The notes: a model not told the origin generated them from the sequence alone. Counted from the stretch's first letter, positions 23,979 through 37,545 are shown. The stretch is 64,000 nt of DNA from Phlegmacium glaucopus (GCA_015039465.1 MU130553.1:461676-525675); one strand, 5' to 3'. A program made the numbers and translations.

Positions 23979-26959
23979 TCCGACACCACATGAGACCACA
24001 TGGTTGTGGGGAGATTTTGAGAAAAAAAACAGGAGCTGTCGACATTTGTTGTTTTACGTTGTCATGATTTAATATAAATAAACACAATACCGGAGGAGCT
24101 CCAAAATCTGCACCTGTTTGCATGGCAAACATTTACCGGCAGAAGAACGGCTGGCTTGGAACGAACATGCCACTAACTTCATGTCATCGAGACTCGCTCA
24201 GTGTTGGGAGTCAGTCTAGCCCTCGACCTCACCAAAGAAAAAGCCGAAATCTCGGATTATCCAATCCTACACTCAGAGTCATTGTCCGTCGTTCGTATGC
24301 CCGTCCAGTCGCGAACAACCAAAAGTCGACCAACAAAAAATAAACCCTTTTTTTAATATCTGCGGAAAACTCAAGGAGTCTCCCGCCAAAATTTGAACAC
24401 CAATGCTAACGGTCCTTTTTTCGAAATCGGAATGTTGGTCCCTCCCGTTCCTCTCCAAAAAAAATCATCTAACGTCCCACTATCCACCACTTGACATGCT
24501 AAAGAAGTGTAAGAAGCTCGAATGCAACATCTCAGGCCTTCGAAATCAGCCTCCGGCGAGACAACCGAAGACAACAGAAGGTCTAAGACAAAGTCTAGAA
24601 GAGCGTGGATGTGGCGTTTCGTAAATGCGTGCAAAGCACAAACGTATCTATCTATCCATGGGAGAATGAGGGAGAATGAGCAAGCGTTGTATGGCTCGAC
24701 TGCTCAGCAAACAGGGATGATTTTTTTTAACTTAGAGACGGCCGGGCACGATTGCCTTTTCCTAAGGTATCACTGCGAGCTTAATCCCATCGAGATGGTG
24801 TGTAGTTCACTTCCTCATATTTTCAACTACTTATGATTACACAATTTACAGTACTGAGGATGGGTAAAGGTAAAGAATACATTTGATGAAACAAAGCAAA
24901 CGGGTTTCAACGCACTCGATTCGTGGGCCTGTAGAGGTAATCCGGAAATTTATTGGCGATTCATATCGGCCTAAAGAGGAAGGCGCAGTGGCAGTACTGG
25001 GCTTCGGAAAAGAAGGGGCACCGTACGGGTGTCGTGATAAGGTGCAATGATTTCACTTGGACGCAATTATTAATCCCGCACGGAGACGTCGGACCATCAT
25101 GTCCACATCTCATCACCTAAAATATCGTTGATGAGGTCAAAATTTTGGCCAATCAGAACGGCTCGTAGGAAAAACTTCGGGATAGTGAACTCTGAAACAA
25201 ATCTCATCAACTCGGATATATCCATCAATTTTGTTGACTTTGCTTGTCCGCCACTGTACCGTCAAAAGGTAGGTCTTTAAAGCTTTGAGCTTTAAATGTA
25301 TGGCCCGACGGTACGGCACGGATACCCGTACAACATTCATATTTACACGATTACGGTGAGCGTGGAAGTCTTCAATAGTTCTAAATATATAGAGAGGGCG
25401 GCAAAAACGGGCGCGAATTCAGATCTGGGCGGTTGTGCATGCAAGTGAATGTGTGATGGTAGCTGATAACTTTCAGCCTTGCGGATAATATGAACACTGT
25501 TTACTAAGCTCATACTGAACAGAATCTGTTAAAGGTTAGAATATATTCGCTTATATGTATATATACTACTATGGGAAATTTGGGATATTCAATGCTAATT
25601 TTACAGCTATGGTTAAGTAGACGTCGAAGATGAAGGTCTCGGGGTTTGTGCGCAGATAACTGGCAGATAACTAGCAGATTTGTAGCAGATAACTAGCAGA
25701 TTTGTAGCAGATAACAACAACCCAGCACTATGGCGAGGTAAACCATATGGAAACCACAGGCACCCGATTTCTTTTATAAATACTCCTTTACTTGAACAAT
25801 GGATATTTTGTTTAGATCGATAGGGATTTGGACGGATAAGATAACGATCATTATATTTATCATCTATGCAATCTAACGTTAATCTACTGTGTGCGTCAGG
25901 ACTCAGTTGAGATGTCTACTTCCTTGAACCGAATCTCTAGACTTCAAATTAGGCATCATTGGTTGTGATACTGGAACGGTAAACCTCACTATCTGATACA
26001 TTGTGGTGGTCTCAACGGAGTTGAGCACTTTTTAAGTAGACTCGCTTACATTACCACATAAAATCTAACTCATTAGATCTGATAACGTCAAAACTTTTAG
26101 AACCAATTTGACTACCGTCCAAATTGGTGCCGCATCTCAGGAGGAAAAGCGAACATCGTGTGAATGTTAGAGTCATGGACTTTCCGCAATGCCAAAAACG
26201 ATTATCAGATTTTTTAGCCTTGGTGATAGATGGATGTTGTGCAAATGCAGAAACACGACATTTCACATGACTTTCACACAAAAATAACATAACATCATCA
26301 GAAACCTGTCAACATTCACACAAGAATTCGGTTTTTTGCCGAGTATGATGCTTCTGACAACGTTCAAACGGAGTGAATCATTGACATTCCGCCGGCTTCC
26401 GTAATTTACCTGGCATACCTGTCAGTTATTGTCCCACGTCAATGTCGAACACATGGTCAACACTTTCACACCATTAAAGGAGAGGCTACGTATGTACTTA
26501 TCAAAGTGACTCACTCCGGAGGCGTTTTGAAGTCGTAAAGGTGTCCCGCAAGTGCCCAAATTTTCCAACAAGAGAAGTTTCCAGTTATACATCCCAACTT
26601 TGGGCTATGGCTACCCTAATATACATAATACTAACCATTGTCAAATATAAACCTTGAACGTTTGAAACCAAAAATTACATATTGTTATCACCCCCACATG
26701 GTGAATAAGTAGACTCCCTGGATCAGCCGTCTTTCGCAACGACGTTGGGCTAATAAAAAAATCATCAGTAAATTTCAGTTTATTGGAAATATCGAATATA
26801 CCTTGAACTGTTTATTCAAATTCAAATTTGTTAGCTTTTTCAGCAGCTTGAAGCACTGCTCTTCTCAACAAGGTGTTTCCTACGTATTTCTTCGTAGTTT
26901 TCTTAGAATTCCTAACTATGGTCAACTGCACCTCCATGTAAATTGTTCAGCATTCAGGT
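23979..26959. other. Spacer with repeats, no supported gene
   Basis: Holds the second copy (24092-24166) of the dispersed repeat at 8892-8974. There is a short tandem array at about 25655-25715 built on AGCAGATTTGTAGCAGATAA. Minus-strand ORFs at 24371-24634 and 25137-25340 are unrecognised and lack splice support. Confidence 0.45.
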
Positions 26960-28219
26960 TTACACAGAAAAAAAACGGACCATGACACTTGTCATAGCAG
27001 ACATTGCCATATCGTCGAAACGGTTGAAGTCGGCCTCCGGATCGAAAGTGATATATCGCATGGCACTGGTTATGACTAATTCCCTCTTTTTATCATCGAA
27101 AGCTCGCCATGTTGTCTCCACGTCGTCCACATATGTTCTTGGAAAGAAGTTTTGAGTACCTCTACACTGATACACATATGTCCGACTTACGATGTGCTCA
27201 ATTGATGCGCGAATCGGTCGGCGGACTCTCTCAACTTCTGGTAGTAATAGAGCTCGGTTACAATGGTTGGAACAGTCTCGGATGGCAGCGCTTCATCGAT
27301 AGGAGCAGGTTCGGTTGGAAGTTCATCATCGATAGAAGCAGGTAATGATGTTGCACAATCCAAGACAGTTGACACCGTGACATGTGAGTTGTTTCCAACA
27401 TCTAGAGGTACGGCAACGATGGCATCCTGGGAGGTAGAGTCTTCAGACATTTCCCAAGGCTTGAGATGTGGCCACAAATGATTGGAAGCTAAGGCCGATG
27501 TTGGTTGGTGTGGCAAAGAAACTGGGCGGTCCGGATCCTTCCTTTACCCCACACGCTTCCAGTGCCGATCAAACTCCTAATTATGTAAAACACACGTGTT
27601 AACACTCAAAATAGGGCACAAACGTCATTTTTCTTTGGACAAATATTTAAATCAGGGTCTTTGCTCTTGTAACACGATTCAACGTATTTAAAGTACAGTA
27701 GTTATTTGGTATCAAGTGAATACCATTGGTTAATGCGGGGGTGGAGAAGGGGAAGGTGACTGATTGGATCTTAAATGGTTGGCCTGATAACAATAATGTG
27801 GAGTCAATTGACACATCTCTGACTTTGAAAAATGGAACTTACAATGGTGTCCGACAAACGTCTCGAAGCAGCCGATCTCAAGGCTGCGATACTCGATTGT
27901 CGCGCAGAAGACCCCGCTTCACCTTGAGGATCCCAGTCGTTCCACAATGACCTCCGAACTGCAGTCATCAAGAGATTTCGGCGGACAACATTGGTGTTTT
28001 TCCAATAGATTGCTTCAGTGCTCGACTGGTTTCTAAGTGACGAGGAACGTGTTAGTAGATACTAGGATGCCACAAAAAACCGGTGTTTAATATGGATAGG
28101 TAAAAAAAAATTACCGTTCCATTAGTGTGTCCGATGCAGCTTCGATGGCCCGCACGATCAGACGATGCTTCATATCCTCAAACTGCTCTTCTGCAGTCTT
28201 CTGCGCTGAATAACTCATT
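26960..28219 (-). CDS. Unrecognised spliced gene
   Basis: A chain of exons with mostly compatible phases begins MSYSAQKTAEEQFEDMKHR (28219). It continues RNQSSTEAIYWKNTN across a GTAATT...CTTAG intron, then SARQSSIAALRSAASRR and EFDRHWK. After an uncertain splice it resumes in the HLWPHLKPWEMSEDS exon, rich in Thr/Pro/Glu. A clean GTAAGT...TGTAG junction leads to GTQNFFPRTYVDDVETTWRA and the end at 26960. I do not recognise a domain. The product of about 300 residues is hydrophilic with no membrane segment. The weakest point is the short intron near 27580-27520. Confidence 0.5.
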
Positions 28220-28676
28220 GTGGGTAGAGCTGAATGTTCTAAGTGTGTCGATGGTGTTGGACAGAGAGGGAACCGATGAGGGATAGTTGATAGTGATCAT
28301 GGCCCTCTTTTTATTCCACTACGTACCTGTGGCCGAGGCTCGAAAGACTATTCATGGAAGTCCGCAGCACGGGGCACGGGGTCATGTGGACGATGATAAC
28401 ATTGGACAGATGACTCAAATAACTTGACCCTACGGTCGGCGGTTGCTACCCAATCAAGTCTAGATGCTTAATCGATGCGGGTAGTTGGCAGTAAATGACA
28501 TCGTGGGAAGGTAGGTAGCGATCAGCCTGGTTATTAGGTGACCATAACCGCAATTGTACAGATTGTTAGTGACCGTAAGTTAAAACCTTGTATCACCATA
28601 AACAGGAATTACAGTGAACTAGACAAGGCAAGTGGCAGAAATAACGCTACAGCTCCGGAGAGGAACGATCACGCGC

Positions 28677-30912
28677 TTAAAGGGATTCGTTCCGTATGGC
28701 CTGACGTTCCTCTCCAAGTGTAGCTATTTCTTTCAAATCAATCACTTTAAATATCCAGTTGTACCAGCTACCGCCACTCCGGTGAATAGGTAAATACATG
28801 TCTTCTAAAAGTTCATCAGCCGCTTGTGGCCATCTGCACAAAATCTGAATTAGGAACAAGAGAAGATTTTTGGACAATACCTACGTCCAGAAATCCAGGC
28901 TTCCACTGTAACTCTCGTTGGCCCAAGCGGCCATGTTAGGGTAACGAGATTTCATCCAGGCAGACTGTATTTCCGCTTGTGCCATAGCTTCGTCCGCCGA
29001 GGACGGGAGACGCATCTTGTCATTTTGGAAGTAGGAAGAAATCCAATGAGCTGCTACTTCGAAAGAATATCCTGGATTGGCAGAAAACTTTTGGAGAACG
29101 TGATGAGTTTTGAGAGACGCTCTGTCACCTCAATAAGAATCCCATACCATTGCACCGGCTATTGCAAAGTCCCGTTTCTCGATATTCTTTGCCGGGACTA
29201 TGCCTCGATATACTGACGTCACCCACTTTTCGTTTTCAGGTCTGAGTGCAGGCGCATTTTCCAAGGTCTTGTAATCCCATTTCACCTGGACTTTGGTTTG
29301 AGGAGCATGTCTATCAATTCCAATCTCTTCCGCCACTTCCTCTAATAAAAGGTTAATGCAATGAGAACCAATGAAAAACCGTGGAAAGAAGATAAATTCA
29401 ACTTTTAAATATTTTGGACCAGGAGGACTGATAGCCAGTTCCGAGAAGGACACATTTCGTGGCAAAAATGCGTCCATTGCTGAGAACCACTGACTTCCCG
29501 TCGTCCGCATAGCCAACGACTCGGGCCGGCGCAATAACATCAATCTTACCAGAGATAGCAAGGCTATGGAAATTGGTAGGGCACGCACACCCTTCATCGC
29601 TCACCCTCACACCCCAATAAAGCGAATGTGATCGACGTAGAGGCGAGCCTTGCGGAATCTTGAAAGCATTAAACTAAATGACAGGGTGTATAATGAGAGA
29701 AGTATTGGATTATGAAGAAGTTTAATGTTATGCACCGATGTCTCTGTCATTGATTTCCAGAAAAAGTTCGTAATCGCACTTCCCACAGTAGTAGTGTGCA
29801 AAAACCGTCTATTAAACGTTTTAGAAGGTCAGAATTATTGTTAGAGCTTATTGCTCACTCCAGACGAGTATTCAACTTGTAATACGGCGTGAAAGCGGAT
29901 AGAAACCTGTCAATGATATATAGCTTCAGGTCGAACATAATTCGACAATGTGTAAAACGAACCTTCCTTTCCGGATAAACGCAGGAGTAGGGCTGGTAGA
30001 AGCAATGAAAACATCTGTAGTTTCGAACACTATTGCCACCTTCCGGCCTTCAAGTGTCAACTTCGTAGCCATACTAAATGTGGAAATATCCTGATGAGCA
30101 CTGGCAGTACGTATACAGATGGAATGTTGAACGTTACTAACTCTTGAGCGGACTTTCCTCCGCCGACAACGAGAATAGTCTCACTATCATCTGGGCTTCT
30201 AATAGGCTTTACGGTGTCCAGGATCTTATCCAGATGAGCAGCAAACTGGGAAGAATGAAGGACAATCCCACGAAATTGCGCTTTCTCTGCGGCTGGTTGA
30301 GATAGTTCGGCTGGTATTTTCGGATTGCTGCATCCCTTGAAGATGGAGTGGTGTTATTTAGATAGGGAAATGGTCTTCCAAGATTGAAGATAGATATACG
30401 ACGTACTCCAGTCGCTAATATAATGCGCGAGAATGTCAAAGTTCTCAGAGACTTTGTAGGTAGGTCTTCAACTGCAACATTCCATTTTCCATTGCCATCT
30501 CGCTCGATATTCAGGACTTCAGTTTCTAAATGGAACTTTGCTTTTCCAATCAGGAATTCTTCAGTAAACCTCTCCATATAGTTGCACATTTCAAGACCTG
30601 AGAGACGGTCGCCCCTTTCAGCCGCACTGTCTGGGGGAGGCATTTCAAGAGCAGAGAAGCGATATTCTCCATGAACACTGGTGATATAATTTGTTTCAAA
30701 ATGACATCGTAAAAAGCGTCATCATCTTACTTATTGATGTGAAGACCAGGATAGACACGAGTTCGTGCCCAGGTTCCGCCAACAGATTTATCCCTCGTGA
30801 TGAGGGTCACATCTTTGAATCCATCTTGAAGTAGTACGTGGGCATTGATGAGACCTGCAACGCCGGCACCGATTATACCAACCGGGTCTTGAAGTGTTTG
30901 AGAACGGCTCAT
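28677..30912 (-). CDS. Flavin-containing monooxygenase-like protein, copy 1
   Basis: Predicted FAD/NAD(P)H-dependent monooxygenase. The Rossmann FAD motif GIIGAGVAGLINAHVLL is at residues ~12-28 and the NADP-type motif ILVVGGGKSAQ follows mid-protein. GGTWARTRVYPGLHIN resembles the usual region after the first nucleotide-binding motif. Exons begin 30912-30731, 30677-30407 and 30335 onward, with matched phases and short introns. Later exons carry KCVLLGTGYQSSW, the WVTSVYRGIVPAKNIEKRD segment and the tail ending IDLKEIATLGEERQAIRN. The substrate is unknown. It lies directly downstream of, and on the same strand as, a close paralogue (copy 2), with matching exon structure in the parts I compared, so the pair arose by tandem duplication. 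Confidence 0.88.
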
Positions 30913-31597
30913 GCTTGTGTGAAAAAGAACGGTTGAGTCTCACGAGTGTTCTTCTGTGGCTCCATCATGTATCATTTTTATAAGGCCTTCGCGAGCATTT
31001 GCGACGTGGCGAGATGTTTGATTTCTAAAAATATGTGTGGTGTACGCGAAGGAATACTCCGAAGGGTTTAAACCTAAAAAGGCAACCCTGCCGTTATCCA
31101 GGAACTTGAACCGCACTTATTTTTATTAAATTTTGATAAATTCCATGTAATTCTCATTGAAAGTATCACCTCAGTTGTGTTGAGCTAGAGATAGGGCCAC
31201 ATAAATGGCTTTGTGCAGCTTGCGGGGCATCCGGGCAAGCAAGAGGAGGGAAATGCCTGCCAAGTGCTTGCATCGACATATAGGGTCTGCGAAAAAAAAT
31301 TGATCTAGGATTTTTTTTCCGACAGTTTAGGCTGGACTAACCCCTTTGGTTATAGGAATGAATTTCGTGCCTTATATATAATATATAAGCTCTTAATAGT
31401 ACCTCTTATATAAAATTTCCGATACATAGTAATAACAAAGTGAGTTTGAAATCATAATGCTCGTAGAGCCTCTATTTTAAAGCATAATTTGATAAAGAAG
31501 AAGGAAAGAATAACACTATGGTGCTAATGGTTTTTAAAGCGTCTAGATACTATACTATAACAGGGAGCAGGCGGCTTGACAGAAACAATCACAGAAA
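30913..31597. other. Intergenic spacer between the paralogues
   Basis: AT-rich, with a TATATAATATATAAG stretch near 31372-31388. No gene seen. Confidence 0.4.
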
Positions 31598-33861
31598 CTA
31601 GTGAGATTTTATCCGTCTGGCCTGACGTTCCTCTCCAAGGGTAGATATTTCTTTCAAATCAATCACTTTAAATAACCAGTTGTACCAGTTACCACCACTC
31701 CGTAGAGTAGGTAACTGCATGTCTTCTAACAGTTCATCAGCTGCCTGAGGCCAACTGAACAAAAAAATGAATTAGAAACGAAAGGTAACCGATAGAAGAA
31801 AGACTTTTGAACAATACTTACGTCCATAAATCCAAGTTTCCACTGTAACTCTCGTTGGCCCAAGCTGCCATGTTAGGATAACGAGCTTTCATCCAAGCAG
31901 AGCGTAATTCGGCATCTGCAATGGCTTCTTCTGCCGATGATGGGATGCGCATCTTGTCGTTTTGGAAGTAGGAAGAAATCCAATGAGCTGCTACTTCGAA
32001 AGAATATCCAGGATTGGCAGTAAACTTTTGGAGAAACATGATGAGTTTTGACAGACGCTCAAGTTGTCAATAAGAATCATCATACCGTTGCACCGGCGAT
32101 TGCAAAGTCCCGTCTCTCGATATTCTTTGCTGGGATTATGCCTCGATATATTGAAGTAATCCACTTTTCGTTTTCGGGCTGCAGTGCAGGCGAATCTTCC
32201 AAGGTTTTGTAATTCCATGTCGGCGTGATTTTCTTTTCGGAAATATGCTTATCGATTCCGATCTCTTCCGCCATTTTTTCTACAAAAGGGAAATGCAATG
32301 AGACCAATAAAGGTGGAGAAGGAAGAGAAATTCAACTTGGAAAGATATTGGCCCAGGAGGATTGATAGCCAGTTCCGAGAAGGACACATTTCACGGGCAT
32401 GACGCGTCCGTTGCTGAGAATTACTGACCTCCCATCGTCCGCATAGCCAACAAGTCGAGCCGGCGCAATGACTTCAATCTTACCAGAGGTAGCAAGGCCG
32501 TGGAAGTTGGTAGCGCTTGCACATCCTTCATCACCTGTCCTCACAGTCCAGAAAATAGAAGGTGCTAGACGCAAAGGCGAGTCTTTCGGGATGTTGAAAG
32601 CTTTGTACTAAGTGAAAGGGTTTATAATGAGAGAGGAGTACTTGGTTATGAGGGACGATAATGTACATACCGCTCTCTCTGTCATGGTTCTCCAGAAAAA
32701 CTTGGTAATCACGCTTCCCACCGTGGTAGTATGCAAGAATTGTCTAGCAATCAAACATTCAATTAGTTAAGCTCAGGATTATTGTACAATTTGTTACTCA
32801 CTCCAGGCGAGTATTCAGGGTGAAGTATGGCATGAAAACGGATAGCAATCTGTTAACGATATAGATTCAGATTAAGATGATTTGATAGTGCCAAAGACCG
32901 AACGAACCTTCCTTTCCGGATGACCGAAGGGGTACGGTTATTGGAAGCAAGGAAGGCATTGGTACTTGCGAACACTATTGCCACCTTCCTGCCTTCTCGC
33001 GTCAACTGTCCAGCCATGCTGAATGCGGAAAGACGCTTATGAGCCCTGGAAGCACGTATACATATATAGATGAATGTTAAACCGGACTAACTCTTTAGAG
33101 GACTTTCCACCACCTACAACGAGAACAGTCTCGCCATCATCTTGGCTGCTATTGGGCGAGGTAGGCTTTACGGTTTCAAGGATCTTGTCCAGATGAGAAC
33201 CAAACTCGGAAGAATGGACGACAAGTCCACGAAAATGCACTTTCTCTGCCGCCGATGGAGATATGGCAGCGGGTACCCTCGGATTGCTGCATCCCTTGAC
33301 GATAAAGTGGAATTATTCAGCCTGGGAATAGTTTCGAAGATTGTAGATATTGACTTACTCCAGTCGCTAAAATAATGCGCGAGAATGTTAACGTTTTCAA
33401 AGACTTGGTAGGTATATCTTCAACTGCAATATTCCATTTTCCACTACCGTCTCGTTCGATATTGAGGACTTCGGTTTCGAAGTGGAACTTTGCTTTCCCA
33501 ACCAGGAAATCTTTGGAGAACTTTTCCATATAGTTGCACAAGTCAAAACCTGAAAGACGATCACTGCCATTCTCTGGGGGAGGCATATCAAGGGGAGAGA
33601 GACGATATTCTCCGTGAACACTGGTCATAAATTGTTTTTAAACGACATCATCAAAGGTTAGAAGAAAGGCCAATCGTACTTGTTAATGTGAAGACCTGGA
33701 TAGACACGATTTCGTGCCCAGGTTCCACCAACAGCTTCATCTCTCGTGATGAGGGTTACATCTGAGAACCCATCTTGAAGTAGTACGTGAGCATTAATGA
33801 GGCCCGCGACGCCTGCGCCGATAATACCAACTGGCTCTTGAAGAATTTCAGAGTGGCCCAT
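31598..33861 (-). CDS. Flavin-containing monooxygenase-like protein, copy 2
   Basis: Paralogue of the 28.7-30.9 kb gene with the same features: GIIGAGVAGLINAHVLL near the start, GGTWARNRVYPGLHIN, VLVVGGGKSSKE, VKCVLLGTGYQSSW, KWITSIYRGIIPAKNIERRD, and the tail IDLKEISTLGEERQARRIKS. I take the ATG at 33861; an in-frame GTG extends a few codons upstream. Divergence is mostly conservative, and the VHGEYR, ERDGSGKWN and AWANESYSGNLD blocks are shared, so both copies probably encode active enzymes of similar specificity. The reaction is not determinable from sequence. Confidence 0.88.
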
Positions 33862-35576
33862 GTTTGTGTAGAAAAGCACGGTTGACTCTAACGAGATTGG
33901 TGTTCCTTACCGGCTGCATTTGAAATGTTATATAGGCGTTACGTTCGACGTTTCTAGACCCAGAGTTCGATAACATCGGAGACCTCCCGAGGAGTTCTGG
34001 ATTCCTCCTAGATCAGAGTTGTTACGACCAGTGTATTACCATGTGTAGCCATGAATGTATAGAATGGAAGTCGATGTGGGGCTGTGTGGTGGTATCCCAA
34101 ATAAAGAAGGCGGTCTGGGAATTTCAAAACCACAAAGTTTATCCTCTGTAAAAGCAATTATGCAGTGCTGCCAGTGGGACATCGGCAAAGTTTCTCCGAG
34201 GAGAACTTGTGCTAATGTCAAGTTACCCGACAGCATTTCCTTGACCATACCAGCAGATCGCTGTTCCATTGATGAGGTTGCATCACAGGTTTTCGGGTTT
34301 TACAAATACATTAAATTATGTAAATAAATTATATCTTTTATACTAGACCATGAGGAAATGTATTGAACCGACGCAGTCTTGTAAATGCCGTCTGATTCAA
34401 TCCTAACTGCCATCATCGATCATCCGCATAGGTGCTATGCTTGTGCCAACCACGCTGGGCATCCCCTGATCTTGATTGTCAAGGAGGGTTATGAAAGTAG
34501 TAGGGGAATTTGGAAAATATTTCCAATGCAAACCACCAACTGCCCTCGAGCTTACAAAAATATACCTATTACCATGGTCCATCCCAATGAGCACTCGCAG
34601 ACACAGTTTATGAGTTTGGGGTCCCTTTGTTTTCTGCCACGATTCACATTACCATAGTAATACTTCCGCGGGATTTGCGCCGTTGTCGCGCTTCCGGATA
34701 GCTTTGCTATGTACACAATGTTAGATCGCTTTATAGAAACCCAGTGGAGATCCCCAACTTGTTCAAAGATTACCCGCGGTAGGAAGGGATAAAACTATTG
34801 CCAAGCCCCCTTTCTCAGGGAAAGAAGGGGTTTTTAAGCGAATGTCGTGTATATATTGCGATGCTGTGCAATGATTGTGTGACTTAAAAAAAACTGCCTT
34901 TTGAACTTGGCTTGCGGGCCGACAACTTCCAGAAGACCTTGAAGATATTTAATGTGGTAAGACAACATAGATCGCATCGCACGGGACTCCAAAATTCAAA
35001 AGATCTCTGAGGAAGCCCTCTGGTAAGATGCAAGAGCCGCAGTGAATTCTCGACTCTCGACTGCTATCTGTATGCACAAAAGCGCATATCAGTCCTGGTT
35101 TTAGTTTTAGTTGTGATAAAAATTAAATTGTCGTAGCTATAGAAATCGGGTACAAGTCAAATAATACAGCATGAAATTTTCAAAATTCCCTCACGGGCCG
35201 CCTTGCAGCAAAGTACGTTTGTCAGTCTGTTTTCTCTGATAATAACCACGTTTCCCACCTCTTCTACTTCACGTTCAGTGGTTGTATCGGGCGCTATCGC
35301 CTTCATACTGATGGACCCTTGAAATCAAATTTTCGCAACATTTTGCGGAAGGCATGCACTTGAGAGGGGACCGCTACTGTCGGCTGATGGTAGATACAGC
35401 GTCTTTTGTTAGATTTCTCGTGGCAATTGATGGCGATATTCCTGTTGTTACTTCTGGGATCCCGGTATGGGGTAGGAGTGGGGTAGAACTGGGACTGTCA
35501 TATCTTTGAATCATCTCTTTGATTACCTCGTGCAATGATCAGAGAAGCTGACCCCATTGAATTCCGGTTGGAGTCC
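33862..35576. other. Spacer, no supported gene
   Basis: Two open stretches near 34036-34269 and 34403-34594 (-) have no recognisable motif; one contains TLLDNQDQGMP, which faintly recalls transposase-like sequence. I would not annotate either as a gene. Confidence 0.35.
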
Positions 35577-36575
35577 TTATCCCTTCTTCTCCAGATGCGG
35601 AGGATGCGGAGGATGAAGAAAACGAGGATATATGCGGCTGCTTATAGTTAGGAAGCCTAAGACGACTATGGCGGCGGTGGCCCAGTGAGGGAAAGGTGGT
35701 TGAAATGTCGTAGGTGCTGAACGTTTCCTGTAGGGCAAAATAACTGCCACTATAACATCATGAACGAGTGGGGCTGTCAAAAGGAATTTAGGTATAAAAT
35801 AAATAATAGACATGGCAGGACAAACCCGTGAGTAGAAGAGTAGGCGTCATCGCCCTCTCCATAGCTTCACGATACCGAGCATAATTCCCATGTTCACTGA
35901 AAAAAAGTGATCCAAATGGCGATATCCTGCTTTACTAGCAATGGGAACATTCTAAATAATAAACAGTGGGTGATTTTACTGAGGTCAATAACGGTTCAGG
36001 AATCTCGTCGTCGGATTCGGCTCCCCAGTATAGATTGAGCCAATCAAAGATGGCTTTGGCGACCTGAATGCGAATGATTGAGGTATTGGTTTCCCAGACG
36101 CGAGCTTGATCATCGGTGAGATTTGCAGGTGAGACTTCTCGTATCGCTTCGCTAGCTCTTGGAAAAGTAGTATGGGAGTAGTGAAGCACCGGAAGTATGT
36201 GTATACAGTAGTCGTCAATTCTTGATCAATGATGCTCTGTCTAGAGGTTAAAACAGTGACGAGTGCTGGAAGGGATATCTGCCTTTTATCCTGCCTTCTG
36301 CCTCGATGGAAAAGGCAGCAGCTTCTCCGGTGGGCATTTGCATCACAACGTCCGATTCAGGGTTCAGAGGAACGTTTGGATAGAAGAGAATGGAGTGATG
36401 GATGCCGCCGTTCGGTGTGGAAGGACGAGAAGGCTCATTGTTGGCGCGGAATGAAAGCTTGATAGGGTTAATAACGTCAGGTTGCACCGATGTAGCAGAA
36501 CCCTTCGAAGTCAACGACTTGATCAACTCGAGGAGGAAAGATTTAAGATATCTTGCGCTTGAGAGGCTTGGAGTT

Positions 36576-36621
36576 CTTGTCTTTGAAAACGTGGATCGAC
36601 ATCCACGTTGTCAAAGACAAG
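36576..36621. repeat. Near-perfect 21-bp hairpin
   Basis: Left arm 36576-36596 (CTTGTCTTTGAAAACGTGGA...) pairs with 36601-36621 across a 4-base loop (cgac) with a single mismatch. Weaker complementarity continues outward. Confidence 0.9.
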
Positions 36622-36668
36622 GAATCAAGTTTGTCAATTCATCAGCTTCCTCTAAGGATGAGAGACAT

Positions 36669-36723
36669 GATGAAGTGAGGCTTTTGATGGTGGACAGTCC
36701 ACCCTCGAAAGGCTCACTTCATC
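36669..36723. repeat. 27-bp imperfect hairpin
   Basis: Left arm 36669-36695 (GATGAAGTGAGG...GGTGGAC) pairs with 36697-36723 with four mismatches and a one-base loop. It lies 48 bp from the previous hairpin. Confidence 0.85.
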
Positions 36724-37381
36724 GACAACCTGAAGGGTGACCTCTGGCAGTAAGTCAGGCAGAGGTTTGGTCTTGAAGGTACTTCAGACATAACCATACA
36801 ACAGTCTCACGAATGTTTGAGGCTCGAGACGGATGCTACAAAGTAACCACCAACGGATACCAGTGATTTGAAAAAAAAAACAATCTGCCTTTTGAACAAT
36901 TCACATTTAAGGTTTGGAAACCTGTTGAAAGCGCCACCTGATACCGGTATCCATACGGCACTTCGGCAAGGGACCCTGTCAGTGGTTTAGAGTCGTCGAC
37001 CTTGTGGAAAATCACCAAAGAATCTCCGATAATCTCCTTAAAAGAATGCGGCTCGATGAGGTGAACGCCTGAGTTGCCGTCCTATTAATGCTGCTTTAAT
37101 CGGTAAGGCGGCTCACTTGCAACTGGTGATCGATGATCTCCGTGATGCCCGGTACTGTAGTTGTGACTCCATAGCACACCCTGCATTTGCTGATGCAGGC
37201 TTGTAGTAGATAACAATCTACACATGCCTACCCCAGGTAACCGGGTATTGCACCACTTACAGGTATATAAGTACTAGACAGAATGCTAATATACTTCTTG
37301 GATTTATATCTAAGGTAATGTCCGGAGAAAAAGATGTCTCTGGCGGCACAAGGCCGGGATCTGGCGCACTGTTCCCTGATC

Positions 37382-37545
37382 CTATGGAGGCTCACTGCCC
37401 CCATTTTCACACTCATTTCCCCCATGCACAGGTACACTCTTTTTGGATGGGCATTTCTGAGCCAAAGTATAATAAAGTGAAAAGTCAGGGCTGCTGAATG
37501 GCTCAATGAGCCCAGCGAACGACGTGATAATCTTCAGGAATTCTT
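37382..37545 (-). pseudogene. Remnant of the middle of the large membrane protein, copy 1
   Basis: Reads EFLKIITSFAGLIEPFSSPD and SLYYTLAQKCPSKKSVP, then a short Asn/Glu/Gly run and a stop. This corresponds to residues 338 to about 392 of the intact paralogue at 44195-47257. It is separated from the first 309 residues (37843 onward) by about 300 bp with no counterpart in the paralogue, so the gene was interrupted. Confidence 0.85.

Larger units (their letters stand above)
35577..37081 (-). other. Unrecognised coding segments, probably one multi-exon gene or its relic
   Basis: Same-strand open segments follow each other. At 37081 an acceptor leads into DGNSGVHLIEPHSFKEIIGD and EVPYGYRYQVALST. 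Bases 36526-36250 carry NPIKLSFRANNEPSRPSTP and GGIHHSILFYPNVPLNPE. Bases 36180-35960 carry NLTDDQARVWETNTSIIRIQ and FDWLNLYWG. Bases 35813-35577 end in a single hydrophobic segment (HWATAAIVVLGFLTI). I cannot join them in frame with confidence and do not know the family. Two strong hairpins lie between the first two segments and could have disrupted the gene. Confidence 0.35.

Noticed and set aside
34036..34594. Possible transposase-like peptides on the minus strand
   Set aside because: Only a short stretch (LDNQDQGMP) recalls transposases, and no catalytic residues or continuing frame could be found.
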